Assembly: GCF_002795305.1 (NCBI RefSeq) | Contig: NZ_PGGC01000093.1 | Coordinates: 1-42,329 of the forward strand | DNA length: 42,329 bases | Reading direction: 5' to 3' | Source: Aeromonas cavernicola | Lineage (GTDB): Bacteria > Pseudomonadota > Gammaproteobacteria > Enterobacterales > Aeromonadaceae | Shown: positions 36,301 through 42,329 of the stretch, piece by piece | Numbering within the stretch: the first letter of the stretch is position 1 | Layout: each line of letters starts with the position of its first letter | Notes under the pieces: model-generated | Told to the model about the DNA's origin: nothing | The model's database searches: none | What the model saw: only the letters and a program-made list of their open reading frames with translations | Translations under genes and position numbers: made by a program

Positions 36301-37946
36301 GGTTTGCCTCGTTTGGGTTCTGGGTCAAGAGGATGCGCCCGATCGAAAATTAACGAGCTGGGTTGCTCGTTAAGAGACTGCACCAGCGGCTGTAACTCAC
36401 GCATCAGTTGATTAAGGGTCTGCACCGATTGACGCAATTCCTGATTCGTTTGTGACTGTTCGTCATAGCTTTGCAGCGTCTCTTGTAGTTGCTTGAGGCT
36501 CTGATGAAGAGACGTGGGCAACTGCTGAGTCGCACTGTTACCCGTCAATTTACTCAGGTTGGCACTGACCGCACTGATGTTCTTCAACGTACCATCCAAA
36601 GTGGACAGTGAGCTGTTCACTTTACTCAGGGTCGTGGCGATATCCATGTCGACAAACTTATCGAGGATCATATTGACCTTGCGTTCAATCTGATCGAGAC
36701 CGGCTTGTACGGTGGGAAACACTTGATAACCCGCTAACTTAGTGAGCTCAGCTTGTGGTGCCTGTGGGTAGAAGTTCAGATCGATAATCTTGCCCCCAGT
36801 TAACAGGCTAGAGGTCTTCAGACTGGCCCTTAGCCCCTCTTTAAACTGCTTGCTAAACAGGGTGCGCCACTGCTCTTTTTCCGCTTTCGCGTAACGATGG
36901 GAGAGACGCTGCACTTCGATACGCGCTAGCACCGGGATTTGCCGATTCTGAAAGACCCGAACACTCTTCTCCTCAATAAGATAAGGGGCCGAGATCACAG
37001 TCCCAACGCGAATCCCCCGATATTGCACCGCAGCCCCAGGATGGAGGCCCGCTACGTTGTCATCGAATAAAAAGACATAATCAATGAACTGATCAAGGCT
37101 ACCCGCGAGCACGCTCGCCTCATCTTCAAACAGGGTAAATTCTTCTTGCTGCTTGACCGATTCACCTGGTGACCAGCCGGGGGGCAGCCCCATTGAAATA
37201 CCGCCATCGATCAGGCTCTCTAGTGAATCCATCTTCACTTTCATCCCCTCGCTGCTCATGGAAACCTCAATCCCAGGGGTTAACCAAAAACGGGAGTTAG
37301 TATTCACCAGCATGTCATAAGGAGCCTTGATGAAGACCTGATAGCGCATTTCACTTTTTTCTGGGAGAAACTTAGCCTCTTCTATTTGGCCAATGGTATA
37401 GCCCTGATAGTGAATGGGAGCCCCCTCCCCGAGCGCTCGGGTCTCATGGCTTGAGAGTACCAGTCGAATACCTTTGGCATCTAAAGAGGCAAGAGGGGGC
37501 TTATCCAGCATGGTGTACTGGTCACGAGCCTTGCCCTTTTTACCTGGCGACAGCTCAATGTAGGCACCAGAGAGCAGCGTCCCGAGCCCCGATACCCCTT
37601 CCCGCCCGACTCTTGGCTTTACCACCCAAAATTGACTATCGCTCTTGAGCATATCGGCAGCACCGTTAGTCAGGCGCCCACGCAGTACCGCATGGCTGTA
37701 ATCATCGCTTAGCTCAACGGTTTCGATACGGCCGACGTCAACCTCTCTGGAGCGGATAGCCGTTTTGCCAGCCACAATCCCCTCGGCAGTATTGACGGTC
37801 AGAGTGAAGCTGGGGCCTTGAGAATACCAGTGTTGGAACAGCATCCAGATGCCGATGAACAATGCTAACAATGGCACCATCCAGATTGCGGCAGCCGAGC
37901 TCAGAAAATCAGAACCGGGTTTCCACCTTTTTTTGCGCTCACTCAC
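36297..37946 (-). CDS. pqiB: PqiB, MCE-domain membrane protein
   Basis: PqiB forms a long periplasmic tube of stacked MCE (MlaD-type) domains thought to carry lipids between the membranes. The 549-residue protein has an inner-membrane anchor (about 14-40), MCE domains beginning around residues 45, 155 and 280 (NTAEGIVAGKTAIRSREVDVG; GAPIHYQGYTIGQI; GAAVQYRGIRVGTV), and a long helical C-terminal needle (about 400-515). Length is close to E. coli PqiB (546). It overlaps pqiA by about 8 nt and pqiC by 4 nt. Confidence 0.95.
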   Translation of the reverse strand: MSERKKRWKPGSDFLSSAAAIWMVPLLALFIGIWMLFQHWYSQGPSFTLTVNTAEGIVAGKTAIRSREVDVGRIETVELSDDYSHAVLRGRLTNGAADMLKSDSQFWVVKPRVGREGVSGLGTLLSGAYIELSPGKKGKARDQYTMLDKPPLASLDAKGIRLVLSSHETRALGEGAPIHYQGYTIGQIEEAKFLPEKSEMRYQVFIKAPYDMLVNTNSRFWLTPGIEVSMSSEGMKVKMDSLESLIDGGISMGLPPGWSPGESVKQQEEFTLFEDEASVLAGSLDQFIDYVFLFDDNVAGLHPGAAVQYRGIRVGTVISAPYLIEEKSVRVFQNRQIPVLARIEVQRLSHRYAKAEKEQWRTLFSKQFKEGLRASLKTSSLLTGGKIIDLNFYPQAPQAELTKLAGYQVFPTVQAGLDQIERKVNMILDKFVDMDIATTLSKVNSSLSTLDGTLKNISAVSANLSKLTGNSATQQLPTSLHQSLKQLQETLQSYDEQSQTNQELRQSVQTLNQLMRELQPLVQSLNEQPSSLIFDRAHPLDPEPKRGKP

Positions 37947-39210
37947 GTTCGCGTTCTCCTTGTTGTAGATCCCAGATCAAGCGGGGGTCAAAAGTCATGG
38001 CAGCTATCATGGTGATTAATACGACACCGGCGAAGGCTACCGCAGCAGGGCCGGGATAAATGGTCATGAGATTATCGAGTCGGATCAGACCGGCTAGTAT
38101 GGCCACGACAAAAACATCGATCATTGACCAACGACCGACAAACTCGGTCATTCGGTACAATTTGAGCTTACCAAGCGGGGAGTCGATATGGTTACGCTGC
38201 ACCATGTAACAGAGCCAAAATAACGCCATTATCTTTACCAGCGGCACCACGACACTGGCAAAAAAGATAACTGCAGCAATGGGATAGGAGCCCATGGCCC
38301 ACAGTAGAACTACCCCACCGAGGATAGTGGAAGGGCTGTCATCACCGAGAAACACGGTGTCCATGATCGGATAAAGATTGGCTGGAATATAAAGAATACT
38401 GGCGGTGAGTAGTAGCGCCCAAGTGCGATTAAGACCGCCGGGCTTACGGCTATGTAAGTGGCTACCACAGCGAGAGCAAAGGTGCTCGTGCGCGTCACTC
38501 AAGGCCCCACACACATGACAGCCGACTAAACCGCACGCCATGGCGCTGGCATCTGAGGTTACTTCACGAGCAGGGGTTGGGCCAAACAAACGCTGCCACA
38601 GCCACATTCGATCCAAGGAGGCCATCATCTTAATAAGCATCAGGGTATAACCAACAAATGCCCAAAATGAGAGCCCCATCTTGATATCTGCCATGCTCAT
38701 AAGCTTGACCAGTGAAATCAACACGCCAACCAGAAACACATCCACCATTAGCCACGGCTTAATACGACACAACAGCCGACCGAGGGAGCGCAAAGCATGG
38801 CTGTGGAGCTCTTTATCTACCCGCCACAATACCAGCATGATCGAGCCGATATAGACCAGCGGCAACCCAATCAGGGTCAGACTTAATAGTGCCCCAAGAA
38901 ACAGATAACCTTGGTCAACCAAGGTCGAGATACATTGGATGAAACTCATCTCCTGCCCCACCCCTTTGGTGGAAAAGGACATAAACGTAAAGCTGTTGGC
39001 GAGCACAAACATAATCAGTGCCGCAATCCCATACGCGATAGGTTGCCTTTCAGGGTGAGCGAGATGACGACTTAAGGTGTGGCCACAGCGAGGACAGCAG
39101 CTATCTTGACCAACTGCCAACGCGGTAGCAGGGATAAGCAGATCGCACTCTTCGCAGGCGGTGGCATCATGGGTATAAAAGGTGTGCTGTTCGGATGAAA
39201 CCGGATGCAA
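37939..39210 (-). CDS. pqiA: PqiA, zinc-ribbon membrane protein
   Basis: PqiA is the inner-membrane partner of PqiB, with two repeated units each of a zinc-ribbon-like Cys cluster (CEECDLLIP...CCPRCGHTL and CHVCGALSD...CSRCGSHL) and four membrane helices. About 423 residues, near E. coli PqiA (417). The frame has only TTG starts: I prefer TTG at 39210 because AGGA lies 8 nt upstream; TTG at 39216 is too close to it. The operon pqiABC in E. coli is SoxS-induced by paraquat; whether that holds here is unknown. The gap to the divergent Hfq-like gene holds the promoters. Confidence 0.93.
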   Translation of the reverse strand: MHPVSSEQHTFYTHDATACEECDLLIPATALAVGQDSCCPRCGHTLSRHLAHPERQPIAYGIAALIMFVLANSFTFMSFSTKGVGQEMSFIQCISTLVDQGYLFLGALLSLTLIGLPLVYIGSIMLVLWRVDKELHSHALRSLGRLLCRIKPWLMVDVFLVGVLISLVKLMSMADIKMGLSFWAFVGYTLMLIKMMASLDRMWLWQRLFGPTPAREVTSDASAMACGLVGCHVCGALSDAHEHLCSRCGSHLHSRKPGGLNRTWALLLTASILYIPANLYPIMDTVFLGDDSPSTILGGVVLLWAMGSYPIAAVIFFASVVVPLVKIMALFWLCYMVQRNHIDSPLGKLKLYRMTEFVGRWSMIDVFVVAILAGLIRLDNLMTIYPGPAAVAFAGVVLITMIAAMTFDPRLIWDLQQGERERE

Positions 39211-39253
39211 GGTCAAATTCCTAAATGAGGCCCGTCGAGAGCATGACGCGACA

Positions 39254-39262
39254 ATTATTACA
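39254..39262 (-). promoter_or_regulatory. Candidate extended -10 of pqiA
   Basis: On the minus strand TGTAATAAT (39262-39254) resembles an extended -10 element, 38-46 nt from the pqiA start. I see no good -35. The hypothesis is weak. Confidence 0.3.
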
Positions 39263-39323
39263 GTAGTCGCAGTCAGCGGCCAGCCTCCATCTTCTCACAA
39301 GCGGCCAGTCAACGAGAATGACT

Positions 39324-39352
39324 TTGACAACTAGGTAGTCATTTAGCACAAT
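39324..39352 (+). promoter_or_regulatory. Candidate promoter of the Hfq-like gene
   Basis: An exact TTGACA at 39324-39329, 17-nt spacer and CACAAT at 39347-39352 (4 of 6). Predicted start near 39359, giving a leader of about 27 nt before the ATG at 39386. Confidence 0.55.
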
Positions 39353-39385
39353 CAAACGCCACTTTTCTCCGCGGGACAATAATTT

Positions 39386-39745
39386 ATGACAACTGAATCC
39401 CCAAGCTACTCGACGATTGAGCAAGCCTTCTCCCTCGGGAATGGCCAAGATGCAGCCCTCAACTGGTTACGCAAAAATCACAGTCAGGTTGCGATCTTTC
39501 TGGTCAGTGGGATCAAGCTAGAAGGGACCATCAGTGGTTTCGATCAATACAGCGTCCTACTCACCGATGCCCATGGCAATCAGCAGTTAGTGTACAAAGC
39601 AAAAATCTCAACCATCGCCATGCACAGTGGTCGCACTGCCCTTAATGCTCAGCGGGCACGCAAGCCAAGAGTCGCCATGACGCCACGCCCTCATGGCGCA
39701 ACAAACCGCTATGATGATAACCAAGGTGGCAATAACCGCGATTAG
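39386..39745 (+). CDS. Hfq-like Sm protein (second Hfq-type)
   Basis: A 119-residue protein with a clear Sm/Hfq core (residues 21-77). It aligns to E. coli Hfq with QDAALNWLRK for QDPFLNALRR, FLVSGIKLEGTISGFDQY for YLVNGIKLQGQIESFDQF, and LVYKAKIST for MVYKHAIST. The K56-equivalent (K71) stays, but H57 is A72; Y25 becomes F38; a two-residue insert is in the variable loop. It also has a 13-residue N-terminal extension and a basic C-terminal tail (RARKPRV, MTPRPHG) ending NNQD-like. Canonical Hfq in this lineage lies by miaA, so this is probably a second gene. Divergent from pqiABC. A GGGA weak site precedes the ATG. Confidence 0.8.
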   Translation: MTTESPSYSTIEQAFSLGNGQDAALNWLRKNHSQVAIFLVSGIKLEGTISGFDQYSVLLTDAHGNQQLVYKAKISTIAMHSGRTALNAQRARKPRVAMTPRPHGATNRYDDNQGGNNRD

Positions 39746-39775
39746 TTGAGCCAATCAACGCAATCGGTGTAACAA

Positions 39776-39819
39776 CCCACGAACACGTCTATTTTCCAGC
39801 AAAAAGAGTGTGTCGTGGG
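39776..39819 (+). other. Imperfect hairpin downstream of the Hfq-like gene
   Basis: CCCACGA with ACAC (39776-39786) can pair with GTGT and TCGTGGG (39808-39819) around a long loop and one bulge. No T-run follows. The gap 39820-40025 contains no recognised gene. Confidence 0.4.
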
Positions 39820-40025
39820 TCAGCAAAACCATCAGCAACAACCTGAATCTCTCCTTCTTTTAGCAAACTATCCTACTCAGCCACCCACCACCTCTTTCAG
39901 CCCTTATCGACCCCTTAGCACGATGCTTAGAAATCCAAGCTGATCATAATAGGTGGTTTACAACAGGCTAAAGACGATGGGGAACAACACGAAAAACGAT
40001 TCGTTCAAATAAATCTCACCTATTT

Positions 40026-40242
40026 TCATTCTTTATCGACTAACAGAAGAATCCTATGTGCCTTCTCGAAGTGATCGAGCTTGTGGGTCTGGATCCACCA
40101 AGTCGCGGCCTCCATCAACAAATCTGGATCGTCATTACGATTGGCAAAAAAAGCATAAAACGAGAGTCCGACCGCCCCCCCCCTTCTGCGCGATTTTTTG
40201 CTGGCATACCTGAATGATTTTTTGTTTGAGCGACTCACGCAT
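40026..40242 (-). pseudogene. DUF6500-type gene split by a nine-G tract
   Basis: The minus strand carries a small conserved protein in two frames. From the ATG at 40242 the frame reads MRESLKQKIIQVCQQKIAQK and hits the G tract at 40183-40175; the continuing family sequence AVGLSFYAFFANRNDDPDLL and the end WWIQTHKLDHFEKAHRILLL are in the next frame. Removing one G (eight instead of nine) joins them into a 71-residue protein of the DUF6500 type (function unknown). The gene may be a pseudogene, phase-variable through the G tract, or a sequencing error; the sequence alone cannot decide. GGGA lies 10 nt upstream of the ATG. Confidence 0.75.
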
Positions 40243-40296
40243 TGTGGCAATCCCGTCTTATCTATCTCGTGCTAAGACGTCTCGTTAGCACACAAG

Positions 40297-40317
40297 AAGG
40301 GCTCCCTACTCGGGAAC
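40297..40317 (-). other. Imperfect hairpin after menA
   Basis: GGGCTCCC (40297-40304) with GGGAACCC (40310-40317) pairs with one mismatch, 5-nt loop. On the minus strand a short TTCTT follows, a weak terminator for menA. Confidence 0.4.
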
Positions 40318-40348
40318 CCGTTTCACATAACAACAGGCAGGCCGCTCA

Positions 40349-41254
40349 TCAGGAGAGCGCCAACCCGATGGAGAGCAGCAGGCTGAACAGAAACGCGCTG
40401 ATGGAGGTTTTCTTCAAGGCACCGGTCAGCACCTCGCCATCGTAGTTCTCGCGCAAGGTGCGGGCCGCATCGGTCAACGGCTTGATTGCGGGTAAAAAGA
40501 TCCACAACCAGACGCTGGCTGGCTGCAACAAAATGAAAATAATGGTGACCAATAACGCCGTGCCCAGCAGGACCCAGTGATAGGCGATGGCACGGCGGCG
40601 GCCAAAACGCACCGCCAGGGTGATCTTACCGCTGGCGGCATCGGTCTCGATGTCGCGCACATTATTGATATTGAGTACAGCGGTCGCCAGCAAACCACAG
40701 GCGGTGGCAGGCAGCAGCAGATCCCACGCCAACGCATGGGTAAACAGATAGTAGGAGCCGAGTACCCCGAGCAGGCCGAAGAACAGAAACACCGAGATAT
40801 CGCCAAACCCGCGATAGCCGTACGGAGTCTGGCCAACGGTATAGGTCACCGCCGCGACGATGGCCGCGCCACCTAGCGCCACAAATGCCAAAATCTGCAG
40901 CCACTGGCCACCGAAAGCATAGCCAAGCAACAGTAGGCCGCTGGCTACCGCCGCCAGCGCGGTCAGCGCCATCGCCACGCACATCTGCTGCTTGCTGATA
41001 AGGCCGGATACCACCGCCCGCTGCGGGCCGATCCGCGCACCGTTGTCGGCACCGGAGACCGCATCGCCGTAATCGTTGGCCAGATTGGAGAGGATCTGCA
41101 GCAAGATAGCGGTCAGTAGCGAGAGCGCCATAATGGTGCCATCAAAGGCACCGCGGCTGGCGGCCAAGCCAGTGCCGAGCAAAATGGAAGAGCAGGCCAG
41201 CGGCAATGTTCGTAAACGCGCAGCCAGCAACCAAATAGCGAGGATATTTTTCAT
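40349..41254 (-). CDS. menA: 1,4-dihydroxy-2-naphthoate polyprenyltransferase MenA
   Basis: MenA attaches the polyprenyl chain to DHNA in menaquinone synthesis. About 301 residues and nine hydrophobic segments; the two Asp-rich motifs of UbiA-type prenyltransferases are NDYGDAVSGAD and NNVRDIETDAASGK. I start at ATG 41254 (MKNILAIW), because the earlier in-frame codon is TTG at 41272. The ribosome-binding site is weak. Divergent from menF, in a rational pairing of menaquinone genes; rraA, which follows menA in E. coli, is absent. Confidence 0.93.
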   Translation of the reverse strand: MKNILAIWLLAARLRTLPLACSSILLGTGLAASRGAFDGTIMALSLLTAILLQILSNLANDYGDAVSGADNGARIGPQRAVVSGLISKQQMCVAMALTALAAVASGLLLLGYAFGGQWLQILAFVALGGAAIVAAVTYTVGQTPYGYRGFGDISVFLFFGLLGVLGSYYLFTHALAWDLLLPATACGLLATAVLNINNVRDIETDAASGKITLAVRFGRRRAIAYHWVLLGTALLVTIIFILLQPASVWLWIFLPAIKPLTDAARTLRENYDGEVLTGALKKTSISAFLFSLLLSIGLALS

Positions 41255-41314
41255 ATTGTGATGGCCAAACAATCAGATCTTGATCGGGTTAAGGGTTATC
41301 GAAAGGTATTTCGG

Positions 41315-41320
41315 TATAAT
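41315..41320 (+). promoter_or_regulatory. Candidate -10 of menF
   Basis: An exact TATAAT in TCGGTATAATCG with no good -35. It would give a leader of about 165 nt before menF. The leader shows no clear riboswitch or other element. Confidence 0.35.
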
Positions 41321-41491
41321 CGCCCTCCAAAGAGAGCGGCACCCTAGACGATTTGCACGGATGAATGGCCAGCAATATATAGGAAATCAACGTTCTTTGG
41401 CATCAACCCACTGAAACCGGCGCAGGTATCAGCGTAATCCTACGCAATCCCTCCCGGATCGGTCGTTACTATTCGGCTCAGATAAGAATCC

Positions 41492-42329
41492 ATGTTGGCT
41501 CCGACTCATATCAAGCAACAACTGGACGCCCTGCGTCACAGCGAGATCAGCGGTTTTGTGCGGCTACGAGTGGCGCTCGAAGTCCACTCTTTTCTAGGCT
41601 GGCTCGCCGCGCAACCCCTCTATCCCCGCATCTATTGGCACGCTCGTGGCCAGCAGAGTCCCGAATATGTCGCGCTAGGAGCCATTCACGAGCTAGCCGC
41701 GCCGGAAGAGATACGCCAAGTCTGCACCAACACCGCCCAATCCAACGACGACAGCCCCCGCTACTATGGCGGACTGGCGTTCGATCCGGCCCAATCCGGC
41801 TGGCAAGGGTTTGGCCCCTGCCGTTTCGTACTGCCCCGCATCGAGCTGGTGCGCCGTGGCGAGTGCGTCAGCCTCTGCCTCAACCTCTGGCTGGATGACG
41901 ACAATCTCGAGGCCGAACTGCAGGCGGCCGAAGCCGCCCTCGACGCCCTGCAACCAGAAGCCCCGCTGCCCGCCCTGCAAAAACAGCCGTGGCAGCGCCA
42001 GGATTGCCCCGGCCCCGCCCAGTGGCAGACGCTGGTAGAGCGCGTCACCGCCCCTGATTTTCAGGCGCACACCCCCAAGGTGGTGCTGTCGCGGGAGAGC
42101 ATACTGACCAGTCCAAACCATGATGCAGATATCAACCCCTGGGCCATGCTCGACCAGTGGGCCCGCCACGCTCAGGACTGCTTCCACTTCGGTTTTCAAT
42201 TCTCCCCTGAGCAGGCCTTTATCGCCTGCTCCCCCGAGCGGCTCTATCGCCGGGAAGGGAGCCACCTCTTTAGCGAGGCACTGGCGGGCACCATCCGCCG
42301 CCCCGGCGATGAAAAGGTTGATGCACAAC
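41492..42329 (+). CDS. menF: Isochorismate synthase MenF (5' part, runs off the window)
   Basis: MenF converts chorismate to isochorismate, the first step of menaquinone synthesis. The first 279 codons are present and the frame is still open at the window edge. From the ATG at 41492 the protein opens MLAPTHIKQQLDALRHSEISG; the family motifs are HTPKVVLSRES with K196 (the base that activates water), ACSPERLYRR with E249 (the general acid), and SEALAGTIRRPGDE. The rest of the chorismate-binding domain lies beyond the window. Divergent from menA. Length of the complete protein (about 440) cannot be checked here. Confidence 0.9.
   Translation, partial: MLAPTHIKQQLDALRHSEISGFVRLRVALEVHSFLGWLAAQPLYPRIYWHARGQQSPEYVALGAIHELAAPEEIRQVCTNTAQSNDDSPRYYGGLAFDPAQSGWQGFGPCRFVLPRIELVRRGECVSLCLNLWLDDDNLEAELQAAEAALDALQPEAPLPALQKQPWQRQDCPGPAQWQTLVERVTAPDFQAHTPKVVLSRESILTSPNHDADINPWAMLDQWARHAQDCFHFGFQFSPEQAFIACSPERLYRREGSHLFSEALAGTIRRPGDEKVDAQ

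Overview
The window looks like chromosomal core DNA from a gammaproteobacterium, most likely an Aeromonas or a close relative in the Aeromonadaceae. This is inferred from recognisable proteins and E. coli-like gene clusters (bioH-gntX-nfuA; yibN-secB-gpsA divergent from gpmM-envC; pqiABC; menA/menF) combined with family-specific differences. No rRNA, tRNA, CRISPR array, prophage, transposase or IS element was found.

Layout: 1-2 kb holds a DUF3135 gene, mog (molybdenum cofactor) and a GNAT acetyltransferase. glnE (2.1-5.0 kb) is followed by metF behind tandem MetJ-type boxes, then ssb. From 7.6 to 10.9 kb lie a periplasmic LapG-type protease and the divergent zinc-uptake genes znuA / znuCB around a Zur-like box. 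From 11 to 14.1 kb are a uracil-DNA glycosylase-family protein, rarD, a periplasmic solute-binding-like protein, a GIY-YIG protein and a YkgJ cysteine-cluster protein. From 14.1 to 17.5 kb is a minus-strand operon cstA-ybdD-yjiA. A PepSY membrane protein with a structured leader follows, then nadE-glnB-lipoprotein-luxS and a YidA-type phosphatase. From 23.8 to 28 kb the minus strand carries a divergent class A penicillin-binding protein and two little-known small genes, one resembling a short flagellar rod protein. The right third contains bioH/gntX/nfuA, yibN-secB-gpsA, gpmM-envC, pqiABC, an Hfq-like paralogue, a frameshifted DUF6500 gene, menA and the 5' part of menF, which runs off the window.

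Functional themes: nitrogen control (GlnE adenylylates or deadenylylates glutamine synthetase and GlnB is the PII signal that steers it); the activated methyl cycle (MetF, LuxS); zinc homeostasis; envelope upkeep (EnvC, PqiABC, class A PBP, SLT lipoprotein, SecB); carbon starvation or pyruvate uptake; Fe-S assembly (NfuA) and menaquinone synthesis.

Most worth a second look: (i) the Hfq-like protein at 39386-39745, which lacks the proximal-face His of the YKH motif and has basic N- and C-terminal extensions, divergent from pqiABC; (ii) a nine-G tract that breaks the DUF6500 gene at 40175-40183; (iii) nested inverted repeats in the PepSY leader that can pair with its ribosome-binding site; (iv) a seven-copy CCCAA repeat and a 17-bp perfect hairpin in the envC-pqiC gap; (v) an orphan minus-strand terminator upstream of metF. 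No clearly new multi-gene system was found; the Hfq-like gene is the best candidate for undescribed biology.
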